64,000 nt of DNA from Torreya grandis (GCA_037957365.1 JARHVA010008415.1:411001-475000); one strand, 5' to 3'. Shown: positions 11,920-24,420, counted from the stretch's first letter. Translations and numbers: made by a program. The notes: generated from the sequence alone by a model not told the origin.

Positions 11920-13083
11920 TGTAGACACCTAAATTTGGCCATCGATAATCTTCAACCAAAATTTTGACCAATTTCCATCAAAATACACAATTTAGCCTAA
12001 AAACACTAAAACATGCTAAATGAGTTGAAATTTATATATTCAAGTGTCAATTTTGGCTAGGGTATCATTAAATAGGGCAATGCAATTTATGGGCTAGCTA
12101 ACTTTGATCAAATCATTCTGAGTCAAAATGCCAAATTTGCACCTAGGTGATTTGGATGGATATTTCCTATCAAATCTCTTATATAAGACATGTGCCTTTA
12201 TTATTTATTATTGGGAACATCCTAAATGGGATAACAAATCCAATGCATCTAAAATCACATCTTAATTCCAATCCAATGGAATTTTGGACTAATAACAAGG
12301 CATTTTGATCAATTTGAGTAATTTGTGCACAAAGTGCTTAATCATGCTTAAAATCTAATTAAACCAAATTAGAGGCCTAATTAATAATTTGATGGAAACT
12401 TATTGAAAACTTGTTTTTAGAAATGAATATTGAATATCTGCATCATCAGGTGAAATCATTTCTTGGGAAGACATCTCTAGGCCATAAATACCACAAATAT
12501 TAGGATTCATGCCTCCCATGCCTCATCAGAGCCCTCCATGCCTCTTAATTGCTCCTCTATCCCAAATATTGATGAACCTATTTATAAGTTTTAATTGCAT
12601 AATTAGATTAATCCTTATCCACACATCTTAATCCTGAGATGAATGGTTTAGGTTGATTCTAGAAATTTACAAAAATCTATAAATAGGAGGCCTTACCACA
12701 TCATTTTAAGCTTAATTTTTGCAAAGTTATAATGCATGATTGGTTCCAAAAGTTTCATTAAACTAGTGTTACCATGCCAAATTGATTCCAAAACAAGCCA
12801 AGCCATAAGCCAAAGTTGCCAAGGAGAGATGGAGGTAGCCAAGCTTCCATTACCAAAGACTTCATGAGCACAAAGCTGAGCAAGCCACTACTACAAAGGC
12901 ATTTGAAGCATCTAAGGAACTTGTTGTTTTTTCTTAATTTTTAGTTGTGTTTATAATTTTTTTTTATTAATAAACTTACCCTAGTAACTAGCCATAAAGA
13001 TGTTAACTTAGTGTGTTTTTGATTTGGTTTCATTCACTAACACCATACTAATCTCCTCTTCTTACTCAAATTCCTAGTTCATA
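11920..13083 (+). repeat. Right (3') LTR of the LARD-like element
   Basis: 1164 bp, similar to 3979-5083 throughout. It starts with TG and ends 'agttcata' where the left copy ends 'agttcaca'. The TATA-like box is at 12677-12685. An extra segment near 12840-12900 is absent from the left LTR. Differences between the copies are many and mostly transitions, so the insertion is old. Confidence 0.85.
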
Positions 13084-13088
13084 TTGTC
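13084..13088. other. Target site duplication TTGTC (right)
   Basis: Matches TTGTC at 3974-3978. Removing the element and one copy restores a satellite unit of normal length. Confidence 0.85.
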
Positions 13089-15888
13089 AATGTTTCCATG
13101 CTCTTGAATAGTAGTGAAAACATGATTCTAGGTGGATTTGGATGTCACTGTCATAAGATCATGTGTAATTTACCTATTAATATGTTATTGAAGTGAGGAC
13201 TTACACCTAGAAGTCATGTAGGTATAAGATTGAAGGACAAAAATTTATCTCTTCACTGTAAAAAAGTTACATTTCAAGACCCATCACTACAACTTATGCC
13301 ACATATTCATCTTTAAGGTTCCATTGATATGATCTGGGTTAAAATTTATGAATTTTACATGCACATGAAGGTTATTTAGTTTTGTTCTAATGACTTAAGG
13401 TTTCTATTTTACTCATGTTTAAAGTTAGGATAATTTTTTTTTCTTGTTTTGTGAAGGGCATTCTTGAAGCCAAAATAGGTGGTGGGTCTCTCAATCAAGT
13501 ATGATAAAAGACCAAGAAACTAGTACTATACATTATCCACCACTTTAAATGTGTTGGAAATATCATTTTTGAGCCACAAAGCACCAGAGGTAGAGTTCTC
13601 CAATTATAGATTCAATTTTGACAACATATGTTATCAATGTTTCTGTGCTCCTGAATAGTAGTGAAAACATGATTTCAAGTGGATTTAGACATCATGGTCA
13701 TGGAAACATGTTTTATTTTCCTATAAATATGTTATTGAGAGAGTGAATTTAACCTAGAAGTCCTAGAGGTAGAAATTCTAGTTAGAGGACAAGAACTCGT
13801 CTCTTCACTATAAAAAAGTTGCATTTTAAGACCTGTCACTACAACTTGTGCCATAGATTCATATCCAAGATTACATAAACATGATACAAGGTGAAATTAT
13901 AGGTATTTTACATGTACTTTAAGATTTTTTCAATTTGTACCAATGAATTACAATTTTTATTTTAGGCACACCTAAAGTTACGCTTAAAACTACACTTTTC
14001 TTATTTTGGAAAGGGCATTCTTGAGGCTAGAATGGGTGGTGGGTCTATCAATCATGCATGATAAAAGATAAATAAAATGGTATTAGACATTATATACTAC
14101 CCCAAACATGTTTAAAATTATAGTTTTGAGACATGAAGTACCAAAGGTGGAGTTCTCTAACTACAACTTTAACTTTGACAATATTTATTGTCAGTGTTTC
14201 CATGCTCTTGAATAGTAGTGAAAACATAATTTTAGGTGTATTTGGATGTAATGGTCATGATAAAATATATAATTTTCCTATTTAGACATGATAAAAGTGA
14301 GGTAATTTTACTTGGAGGTCTCAGAGGTAGAATGCCAATTGGAGGACAAGAACTTATCTCTTCACTACAAAAAAGTTGCATTCCAGGACTTGTCACTATA
14401 ACTTATGCCAAAAATTCATCTCCAAGATTAAATAAACATGATATAGGGTGAAATTATAAGGATTCAACCTACACATTAATTTTCTTTTATTTTGTGCCAA
14501 TGACTTATGATTTACATTTTACACATGCCTAAAGTTAGGCTAAAAATTTGCATTTTTCTTGTTTTAGAAAATGTGTTGTTGAGGATAGAATGGGTGGTGG
14601 TCTCTCGACCAAGCATGATTAGAGGAAAATAACCTGGTAATAAACATTATAAACCATGATATACATATTTTAAATTCTAATTTTGATCCATGAAGCATCA
14701 GAGGTGGAGTTTACCTACAACTTCAACTTTGATAACATTTGTTATCACAGTTTGCATGCTCCTAAATAGTAGTGAAAATATGATTCTATGTGGATTTATA
14801 AATTGTGGTCATGAGAACATGTGTCATTTTACTATTGAGATGTGATAAAAGTGAGGTACTTATAATTGGAGGTCTCAGAGGTAGAAATGCTAGTTGGAGG
14901 ATAAGGACTTGTCTCTTCACTGCAAAAAAGTTACATTTTTGGACCTATCATTGTAACTTGTGCCACCAATTCATATCCAAGGTTTTATAGATGTAATTTA
15001 AGGTGAAATTAGAGGTATTTCACATTAATGTGATATATTTTTTAGTTTTTTTCAATGACTTATGGTTTCTATTTTATGTATGTCTGAAGTTAAGCTAAAA
15101 AACTATATTTTTCTTATTTTGAGAAAGGCATTCTTGAGGTTGAAATGGGTGATGGGTCTCTTGATCAGGAATAATAAAAGAAAAATAATTTGGTCCTAGA
15201 CATTATACACCATCCTAGGTGTGTTGGAAATTTCAGTTTTGATTCACAAATCACCAGAGGTGGAGTTCTCTAGCTTTAGTTTTAATTTTGACATTTATTG
15301 TCAGTGTTTCCATGCTCTTAAACAATAGTGAAAACATGCTTCCAAGTGGATTTAGACATCGTGTTCATGGGAAAACATGTAATTTACCTATCTATTTATT
15401 CTTAAAATTAGGTACTTTCACTTGGAAGTCCCAAAGGCATAAATGCTAGTTGGAGGATAAGAACTTGTCTTTTCACTACAAAAAGTTGCATTTCAGGACC
15501 CGTAACTGTAACTTGTGTCACAGATTCATCTCCAAGGTTCCATCAATGTGTTATAGGATGAAATTATAGGGATTCAAAACATACATGAAGTCTCTTTAAG
15601 TTTTTTCCAATGGCTTATGATTTATATTTTATGCATACCTAAAATTAGGCTAAAAAATTACATTTTTCTTATTTTGGGAAGGGTGTTATTGAGGTTGAAA
15701 TGGGTGGTGGCCTCTTGATTAGGCATGATCAAAGGCCAATAACCTAGTATTAAACATTATATACCACTATGGACATGTTTATAATGCTATTTTTGAGCCA
15801 TAAAGCACTAGAGGTAGAGTTATCTAGCTGCAACTTCAACTTTGACAACATTTATTATTAGTGTTTCCATGTTTCTAAATAGTGGAGT
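13089..15888. repeat. ~557-bp tandem repeat array, right part
   Basis: Completes the interrupted fourth unit (to 13453), then units begin near 13454, 14011, 14569 and 15124, with a last partial unit from 15679 that loses similarity near 15888. Spacings are 555-558 bp. In all the array holds eight full units and a fragment. Short frames within it are not conserved from unit to unit. Confidence 0.9.
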
Positions 15889-16141
15889 GAATATATGATG
15901 AGAAGTTAGGAAATTGCCAAGATGAGTACAATAGAGAGGAAGAAAATATAGTTTACAAGGTTTATTTTAAGAGACCATATTAGAAACCCCCTTAGGTTTA
16001 TTTAGGCAAATATGATTCATATCCTTGGTAAATATAATTTAAAAAATAAATAAATTGCCTTCTTAAGTTTTTCATACAACCATCCATCTACATAGTTAAA
16101 ACATATAGGTTATGGGATAGATTTAAAAAGAATATAAAAAA

Positions 16142-16930
16142 TTTACTAAACTTTAATAATATTTCATATTTGGATTCTTCTTGAATAGCTATGCAATTTA
16201 AAAAAAATCATCTCAAACTGAGTTTGTGTGTAAAACTTATAGCCTCTGAAAGTTGGTGCTTAGTTGCATTACATCATGCCATCGAGCGATGGAATTATGT
16301 CACCCAATGGAAATATGTCACATGACAACACTATGTCATGTGACAACATGATAAAATTTATATTTATATTTAAAATCTATACAATTTCAAAAATTTTTAA
16401 TCTCAAATTGAGTTTGCATTCAAAAGTTATGGCCTCCAAAAGTTGGTCCTCAGTTACATCACATCATGCCATCGGGTGATGGCACTATATTGAGTGATAT
16501 AATTATGTTGTGTGATAGCACTATGTCACCTAAAAATATGCTAAAATTTGGATTATTCTAAAAAAATATACAATTTAAAAAAAAAAAAATCCTCCAATTG
16601 AGTCCGTATGCAAAAGTTATGACCTCCAAAAGTTGTTAAGTTGCATTGTAGCATGCCACCAGACGACAACATGCTATCGAGTAAAAACATGTTTCTAAGT
16701 AGTAGCATGATACTAACCAACATCATTCTACTGAGTGATAGCATGTTGGCAAGAAAAAACATCATGATGCTACTAGGTGACAACACCATGATGCAATTAG
16801 CTGACACCAAATGCCAAATTTCTAAGGCTGTAACTTTTATATACAGACTTAGATTGAGATGATTTTTAAAAAAATTGCATATCTCTTTGAGATGAATTAA
16901 AATATGAAATAATATTAAGGTTTATTAAAG
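16142..16930. repeat. Inverted-repeat foldback with internal ~185-bp repeats
   Basis: The arm 16142-16254 is the approximate reverse complement of 16817-16930: both contain 'tttaataatatttcatatt', 'atgcaattt' and 'aatcatctcaa' when read in the same sense. Between the arms, the segment 'gagtttg...aaaagttatggcctccaaaagttgg...catcatgccatcg' is repeated near 16200, 16390 and 16590. Each copy is followed by short 'atgtca(c/t)..' steps. This fits a foldback-type or MITE-like element; no target duplication was found, so its outer limits are uncertain. Confidence 0.6.
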
Positions 16931-17041
16931 TTTTTGAAACCCTTTTTTATTTATCACACATTCTATCTATGGGGCAACCTTAATATTCAACGGGCAATGA
17001 GGTAAAAAATGAGACTTGGATGATAATCCCTATGAACATAT

Positions 17042-17045
<4 letters not shown>

Positions 17046-17079
<34 letters not shown>
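17046..17079. repeat. (AT)n microsatellite
   Basis: About 17 uninterrupted AT steps. Confidence 0.95.
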
Positions 17080-17082
<3 letters not shown>

Positions 17083-17836
17083 AAAATAATATGGATGCCC
17101 CCATAATTATTATAAATTATTGGTAAATTGATCCCTAAAAAAATTTACATTTCAAAAATTTAGGTGAATGGGTCCTATGCACTACTCCTAAAAAATCACC
17201 AAATATAATTTACTAAAAAATGAATATTCACCACTAAATTTTTTCCTGATAGTTTATGAAGTGAAAAAAAATATCTATAACCACCAAAATATTCCAAACC
17301 CTTAGGAAACATGATAATTATAGTCTTTCACTACTTCAAAGGGCTAAAGAAGAGTCTCCAAACAAGAATGCAAAGCATATCCAAAGAGAGAACATACTAA
17401 AGGAGGTAGAACATAACCGATTCACTAGGCTTTCATGAGTAAAATGTAAAAGGAAATACAAAGAAGGTATGCAAGAGATGAGTATTCCATTATTTTTTTT
17501 GATCATGTATTAATAATAGAAATGTGGTATGTCTATAAATTCAATGAATACAAAATGTGAATATCAAGTCCCAAATGATATTAAAACATTATAACAAGGG
17601 TATCCACATTATGATAGTGATAAATGGTGTTTCCCAATCATGAGAGGCACTTCAAAGTAATATATACCTATATCTCAAACATTATACTCTTTTCTTCCAT
17701 ATAGTTTTAATTACAACACATATTGAAAGATTGTAAGTTAGTATTAATAAACTACATGAAATAAATATTAAAGATGATCATATATAAAAATGACCATACA
17801 ACCATCAAATAAAATATGATCACCATAAAATATGAA

Positions 17837-17875
17837 CATACATACATACATACATATATATATGTATGTATGTAT
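17837..17875. repeat. (CATA)n / (TATG)n self-complementary microsatellite
   Basis: Four CATA steps run through a short (AT)n centre into matching TATG steps, so the 39 bp can fold into one perfect hairpin. Confidence 0.9.
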
Positions 17876-18114
17876 CCATAAAAGCCATAAAGGCATACAA
17901 AATAAAAACATAATAGAATGTCAGATGAATGCCATATAGGTATATAATGGCAATAACACATACATTTACATATAAGCATATACAAATTACATCATATAAC
18001 GATATAATATAATGTCAGGTGAATGTTTTATACATATACAATACTAAAAATGTGTACATGTTATATAAACATACAAATAAGTACATCAATTAAGACATCC
18101 TATTCATAAAATAG

Positions 18115-18690
18115 TCTCCCTCTCTTTGTCTTCCTTAAAGAATACTCTCCCTTGGATGCCTTGCTCATAGATGGAGATCCCATAAATGCCTTGGATTCCT
18201 ACAAAGTCTAACTGTGGGTCCTTCTATGCTCATAGCTTGCTAATAGAAAAACCTATTCTAATATAAATATTATTAGAAAATTTACATACTATACTTGTAA
18301 CCAAGTTTAGAAATTAATTTTAAACTAAAATGAAAAAATAATTTAAACATGCACTTACTAAAATATTATGATCATGTTCAATCTACACCTACCACTCAAT
18401 AAGGTCAATGACAAGTTGAGGTGCATGAACAAATGTGTGAAATGGGTAAGAAATATGAGAAGGTGCCCTACTAATCATCTGAATGGGATTATCAGATGTC
18501 ATACAAAACCATACATACACAATAAATTCACATAAGCTATATTTAATCAACTATGTAGTAAAATTATTAAAACAAATTTATTTTTATAATTTAAAATTAT
18601 AAGTTAACATGTACCTCAGTGAGTGCCTATGCAGATGACATTGTAACAACAATGCCTATGTCAATCTTTGCTCATAGAGACAAAAGAGTA
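18115..18690 (-). pseudogene. Possible decayed exons of unknown gene
   Basis: On the minus strand, three short segments read well with few stops: about 18690-18616 (followed by a 'gag|gtacat' donor-like site), about 18500-18400, and about 18240-18115. They sit downstream, in transcript sense, of the longer decayed frame at 19452-20462. A similar donor-like junction is near 19200. They may be 3' exons of the same gene or transposon. No domain is recognised, and the exon joins are guesses. Confidence 0.22.
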
Positions 18691-19451
18691 TCTATTTTGG
18701 TTATCAATTGAATAAACAAACTCACTTAGTTTTCTAGAGGACTTAAGCTATTGCATAGCATGAAGGATTCACACAAGGGAACAAACTTGATGATCTGGAA
18801 GATAAGTAGTGGTACTATAGGTAATAATGAAAATATTGAGTACTTAAGAAACACTATGAAGAAGAGTTGATAATCAAGAAAAAATTAAAGCATTAAAAGA
18901 AGTTTGAAAAGTTGAATAAATACTAACAATACAATTATAATAAATAGGAGGAAGAATATATTTTGAAAAAAAATGAGAAAGACATCATTAGAAATTAAAG
19001 GAGATTGTCTAGAAGGTTGATCATTATTAGGTTATGGATTTTGTCTCTATATATTTTAACACATCTCACACATATAATTTGCATTCACATCAGTATCATT
19101 AAAATTTTAATTTGAGCATGTATGATTGTTAGTCAAGAGCATAGATATATATAAATAAAAACATATACATAGAATATAATATTAACTCAAAATTTTACCT
19201 CTGTATATGTAAATAATGTCCTAGTAACATCGACAAATGATGTAGTGGATGGCCCACAAGCTAGCTCTACATATGTAAACATCAAATAGCTAATATACAC
19301 AATTGCAGTTGTGGATCATGAAAATTTAAGCACCATCTCTTCTTGCAACATAAAAATTACATATATATTATTCAATTTCTATGTAAATTGATTTCTGGTT
19401 TTTAAATACAAATATAACAAAAATTTAACATGACATTTATATAAAGGATAC

Positions 19452-20462
19452 CTACATGTGTGTAGTGACTGACATGCGAAAACCAAATGTATGTGCCAAA
19501 AACTCATCACTCATGAGTATATCATTTAAACCCTTAAAAGAACCAACATTTTTATTTGAAGGTCCAATGCATATAACACCACATCATTTGCAATGGTGAG
19601 GTTGAGTTTGCACACTAGGTGGAGTATCTCTAGCATCAGTCTTATAAATCCTAATTGTATGTTGAGTGAGTAGATCAATAAGTTATCTAAGGACATGCAA
19701 AGTATCAATCTCCATGACCTCCTTCATTGTAGAGGGGATATTGAGTTGATATGGATTTTGGGTAGGGATCCTTACAGGTTGATTAGGCACATGACGTGCA
19801 CCTATTTGATCCTGAGTAGAGCCTTTCCCTTGGGTTTAAAACTCAACATAGTTAAAAGAGTTGGGAATCTCATTGAGGACAAACTCGTAGTAGAGTTTCC
19901 TCAAAAAATGTAATGAGACCTTGTGGTTGTTACATAGTTTTTAATCAAACACCATCCACCATTAGTCCCAAAAATTAATTACAATTAAATTGTGTTGGCA
20001 TTGGTGGATTGGGAAGCATTTAGTGGTTATTGGAAAAGGTGTATTGGTAGTTAGGTAAATGAATAAGGCAAAAATTAGGTATTTTGATATTTATCTCCTT
20101 CACCTTGATGATAATTTATCAACATACTAAGCCCTACATATATCCCTATATGATGCCCATATGTCAGTCTGACTCATTGTTGATTCAACTTGACCTAATA
20201 TTGACTCTAAGGTATTGAGAAAATAGGTGTAGTGGGTGTTGGTCTATGGGGGGTCCCTCATTTTCATAATTGTTTGTTCAATTTCCATTTTGTTTTCTCC
20301 TATATGTGCAACTAGATCTTCTTGACTATTTGGGGGATCTTGTGGAACTTTAGGAGGGTTAGGAGGGTTAGGCAGAGGGTTAGGAGTATGGTTAACATGC
20401 TGGTCTCTTACAGTGGAATAAACTATTAAAAAATAATAGGATTTAACAATTAAACAATGCAA
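19452..20462 (-). pseudogene. Decayed 337-codon frame, unknown protein
   Basis: A single minus-strand frame keeps register from 20462 to a TAG at 19452, with about nine internal stops and no frameshift. Most stops are TAA, TAG or TGA where Gln or Arg would fit. In order it encodes a Pro/Asn-rich N-terminus ('NPLPNPPNPPKVPQDPP'), a hydrophobic 'IFALFIYL' segment, an aromatic stretch near 'INFWD', a segment near 'LRKLYYEFVLNEIPNSFNY', and a C-terminal region ending 'LAHTFGFRMSVTTHM'. The evenness of the frame shows it once coded. I cannot name the family; a gag-like or transposon protein is as likely as a host gene. Confidence 0.45.
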
Positions 20463-20879
20463 ATAAAAAAATTTCCAAAATTTAGTGTTAATAGGTTTAG
20501 TTTTTTATTACTTACGTCCCCTTTATGACATCATTTCTGATTCAATGAGGTTTTGGGTGATCCAAGTGTATTTTTATCCTTCTAAAAGTAGAATGTAGTT
20601 GTATTTGAACAAAGAGAAGTATAGAGCAAGTAGGAAAATGAAAATAATTAGGTGTGCCTATAGGTTGGGCTCTTTTTAATGTGGTTTCCATAATGCATAG
20701 ACATTATAGATCAAGAATATTGAGTATAAATTTAAAAAACATGCACATATTATGTCCATAATGTGTAAATGTTCTTGTTATGATGCATATGCATTAGGAT
20801 AAATGACCAAAAAATTATCCCCCAATTCTGTGCACATACCTAACAGGTAAAAGGATCTTGAGGTGAGTCAATGACATAG

Positions 20880-21390
20880 GAGGCCATGTAATTTATTATG
20901 CATTATTAAATGATTTCTCGTTGGTTGGATATATGGATAGTGATTGGACATGTAACATTAATGATAAAAAGAGTAAATATGGATATGTTTTCCATATTGG
21001 GTATGAAACCATTTCATGGGATTTAAAGAAGCAACCAATTTTTTCACTTTCCACAACTGAAGCCTAATATATAACAACAAATTCAACAACATGTCAAAAT
21101 ATATGGATAAGTAGAATCCTATAAATTTTATATGAGGAGAAAGAAGGAGCATCAAAAATATTTTGTGATAACCTATCCTCCATTGCCTTGTCAAATAATC
21201 ATTTTTTTATGGAAGAAGTAAACATATAAAAATCAGGTATCATTTCATTAGATAATTAGTTGAAAAATCTGAGATAGAACTCATTTTTTTCATGTTAGAG
21301 TGGTATCTTGATAATATATTTATGAAGGCATTATCATAATAATTTTTTGAACATCTAAGAGACAAACTAAGGGTCATAGATACAACAATA
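20880..21390 (+). pseudogene. Ty1/Copia RNase H fragment (3' end of pol)
   Basis: Translation gives the typical Copia RNase H order: 'GYMDSDW' (first acidic residue), 'GYVFHIG', 'ISWDLKKQPIFSLSTTEA', then 'IFCDNLSSIALS', and finally 'FEHLRDKLRV' near the pol C-terminus. Frameshifts and stops interrupt it (for example TAA for the Glu after TTEA). Only the 3' end of the element is present; upstream pol is missing or unrecognisable. It is followed by a purine tract and an LTR start. Confidence 0.8.
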
Positions 21391-21476
21391 GTAGTTTCAA
21401 AGTGTTTATTCATGTAGCTTTGTAGATAAATTTTAGGTGGAAGAAATGTTCAACAAAACATTGATTTAAGGTCAAG

Positions 21477-21488
21477 ATTAAGGGGAAG
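21477..21488 (+). other. Copia polypurine tract
   Basis: 'attaaggggaag' directly before an LTR start 'tgttaaaatt', the standard Copia arrangement about 90 bp after the RNase H end. Confidence 0.65.
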
Positions 21489-22150
21489 TGTTAAAATTAT
21501 TAATATTGATTTTGCTACCTACTCTTGATATTTTGGTCATCTTCATTAAATCAAATGAATTGTCAAACCATTTGAAGTCACCTAAAAATATTTAATGCAC
21601 ATTTTTTAAATTTTGAATGTTTGGATGTTGTTAAGGATGAGCAGGAGAGATGAGTACATAATAGTTAGGTAAAAAGGAGAATGTGGTGGAATAGTAAAAG
21701 TAGAAAAATAAAAAACATGTAAATTAACTAAAGCAAATATAAAAATAAATAAGAAGGGAAAATAGAACAACACACTATGTAAGTATAAGGATCATAACAA
21801 CAAAAGAGAAAAATATTATAGTAGTATGTAGGAGGAAAAATAGAGGTAAGAAAGAGAACATAAAGAGATAAATTTTTGAATAGAATATTTATACACAATA
21901 TAACACTACAATAGCAAAGTAAAAAAGCAAAAAAAAATAATTATTTGTGTGTGGATAGAAACAATAAACAAGAATATAAATAGAGACAACTTTGGAGGTA
22001 ATCAATAGTTGTAGAAGATAAGTGAATTCAAAACAATAATTATATTGTTTTTTAATCAAATTGTAATTATTTTTTTACATACATAGATACATACACACAC
22101 ACATACATACATAGATACATACATACATACATATTTTTTATTGTTGTGTT
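21489..22150 (+). repeat. 3' LTR of Copia fragment (end uncertain)
   Basis: Starts 'tgttaaaattattaatattg' immediately after the purine tract. It continues as A-rich LTR-like sequence to somewhere before or around the TACA microsatellite (22077-22134). No partner LTR was found upstream, so the right end is only an estimate. Confidence 0.5.
22077..22134. repeat. (CATA)n/(CA)n microsatellite
   Basis: Imperfect run of CATA, GATA and CA steps. Confidence 0.9.
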
Positions 22151-22539
22151 TGAGTTAAAAAACTTGCCTCCCCTAGTTAGTATTAGTGCTGCCCTTATTT
22201 GTATTTATTTCCAATACTCCTAGCATATCAACAACTTGTGACATGAAAGCTCATTGTGTGGGAGTTTCCTATGTACATAAAAGAGCCACACAAATCATTC
22301 TCACTTATTATTCTTTAGAGTAGCTACAAATAACACTGATATCAACTAAATATATAAGTCTGTCCTCCACATACATTTGTCATGCTTGCACTTACTTCAC
22401 ATATAATATAAGATATTACTTCTAGAGAGTCAAATATTAAATATAAATTTATTCTTAAATATATGATGAATCTTTGGTTAAATTTCAAATGGGTTTTATT
22501 TAATAAATTCAATAAAACAAATCACTTATGTTAGGGATT

Positions 22540-23670
22540 TAGAAGAAATCATTGCTATTAAATTAAGAAGATAGACCATCTCATCCTATCTTGATGACTT
22601 CCATTGTTGACAACTTTGAGAGAAACTAAACCAAAGCTGAAAAAATCAAATTTATCAATGAGATGTCCACATAAATAATACTTCAGAGCTAGATATCCAC
22701 TAAAAATCATGACTAAGTATTAAGAGTCATAAAACAATTAACTAATAAGACATAAAATAAATAGTTTGGATTTGGCTCCACCCAACCATCCATAAAATTA
22801 TTTTTCATAGACAAAACATTATCTTTAACAACTAAAAACACAATCACACCCCACCCAAATGACCCAAGAATGAACAAACCATCATATGCAAGAAAATTCC
22901 AAGGAGTCAATTTAATATTTCATTCATTCACTTTCTCAAAAACTAAATCTTATATTCTAAAGATAATTTAAGGATGCATTTTAATGTACATTGTAAGCAA
23001 CCCAAAATCACCCTCTCTTATCTTAATTTAATTATCAAAATCTTTTGATCCATTTTCATTTTTGTTAATCTAAAAATATGTGGTTTTCCAACCATATTCT
23101 TCAAATCTAGTGAAACAAAAAACATAAAAATTATAAGATCTATATTTATGTAAATCCATTTTGTCAATATTATTTTGACATATAAAAAGTTAGTCTAAGA
23201 GAATATGTTATGGAGGTGATTCTAAAATTGTAGAGTTTAATCCCAAGCTTAGCAACATGTTTTTTTACATTCAGTGTCATTGGGTAAAGATAATATTCTA
23301 TTCATCCTCGTTACAACCACTAAGAATAAGAATAGGATAATGACAAACCAACTATGACTCCAAAAATTATTCTAGTGGTTCTAATTTTACTGTGCTTTCT
23401 AAAACTTTCATCAACAATAGTTGCCTTACATTTTGAAACAAGGCAAGGGAAAATAATTTCAAAATTAAATGCAAACCAAATTTAAAAATTATTTATATCT
23501 TGAATTATATTTAGAAATTATTATTGTTCATAGAAAATGTCCTCCTAACATTTAAAAATGAATAATGGCAAACATAATATCTTAGTAGGAATAACCTTAA
23601 TTATTGTGACTAAAGTTCCATGTGTCTGATTATATGCTATGCCAAAGTTCCCTTTCCACCCTAAAAAGGT
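22540..23670 (-). pseudogene. Receptor-like kinase pseudogene fragment (malectin/TM/kinase)
   Basis: Minus-strand translation at 22697-22570 reads 'GYLALKYYLCGHLIDKFDFF' followed by 'SFGLVSLKVVN'. This corresponds to the conserved receptor-kinase stretch GYLAPEY...DVFSFGVV..E (subdomains VIII-IX). The APE motif has become ALK, losing the structural Glu. Upstream in transcript sense, 23667-23604 encodes 'GWKGNFGIAYNQTHG', like the end of an extracellular malectin domain. A hydrophobic segment follows at about 23381-23321, and a juxtamembrane-like stretch at 23252-23201. The order fits an LRR/malectin receptor kinase. The N- and middle-lobe kinase motifs (P-loop, catalytic loop, DFG) are not visible, so most of the kinase domain is deleted or decayed. 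It lies between two Copia remnants. Confidence 0.55.
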
Positions 23671-23847
23671 ACATGTCAAGGATGTTTTTAGTCACATTGA
23701 CATTATAAATATTTATGGGTGGCACATTTGAGCCTCAATCCTCTTAATTGATATTAAAACCTCATAACCTTTGAGTTTCCCAAATAAAAAAGTGTTGCAA
23801 TAGTGAAAGATATGTAGGTTAAATGTGTTAAAATAATAATCTTAAGC

Positions 23848-24417
23848 TGTTGAAATTATTACACCTAGCTCTATAATATTAAAATATTTTTGGGATATGA
23901 ATACTTAAATGGATAGTTATTTTATCTACAAACATTAAATATTGATTGACAAGAAGATAATAATTGGATTAATAGTGTAACAATTTAAAAATTTAAAGCT
24001 AGCAACAGTTTGAGAGGGAAAATTAGAACAACAGTTTGAAGGACATAAGAGAGTTTAATGACATTAAAATAACAATCGAATAGAGGAATATATGTATAAG
24101 TGTGTGTGGGTAGAAGAGAAGCATAAAGATAAAAAAAAACAAAAAAAAAAAAACTATAATAATAGGAGAATAACATAGTGGTAAAAAAGTGTGCAATAGT
24201 ATAAAAATAACATAATAGAGAAGAATACAATAGAAGCTGATTATAAAGAAATTTTAGTATAATATTGTATACAATAGTTTATTTGAGTAAATATATTTTA
24301 TTTTGAAAGTGTAAAAACTCTATTTTTTGTGTGTTTGGTTCCATTTTCAAATGTAATCATTTTTGATTTAACATACAACTCATATTTTCCTATTATTTTT
24401 AAAAATTAACTCTAATA
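23848..24417 (+). repeat. 5' LTR of second Copia element
   Basis: Begins 'tgttgaaattattacacc' and ends 'actctaata', three bases before a Copia primer binding site. About 570 bp. The final TA probably replaces the usual CA. Its start resembles the LTR start at 21489, so the two Copia remnants may be related. Confidence 0.6.
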
Positions 24418-24420
24418 AAT

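Larger units (their letters stand above)
3979..13083 (+). mobile_element. Complete non-autonomous LTR retrotransposon (LARD-like), 9.1 kb
   Basis: The element has two similar LTRs (3979-5083 and 11920-13083), a primer binding site after the left LTR, a purine-containing tract before the right LTR and a 5-bp target duplication (TTGTC). The 6.8-kb interior shows no protease, reverse transcriptase or integrase in any frame I read. This fits the large retrotransposon derivative class. It does carry a long decayed frame (7671-9806) for an unrecognised acidic protein. It sits inside one unit of the ~557-bp array, so it is younger than that array. The primer site resembles that of the Gypsy element at 42918-54820, which suggests mobilisation in trans by a Gypsy relative (inference). 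Confidence 0.85.
16931..18109. other. AT-rich stretch without a gene
   Basis: Contains an (AT)n tract and a (CATA)n palindrome listed separately. The rest is AT-rich single-copy-looking sequence with no convincing frame. Confidence 0.5.
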
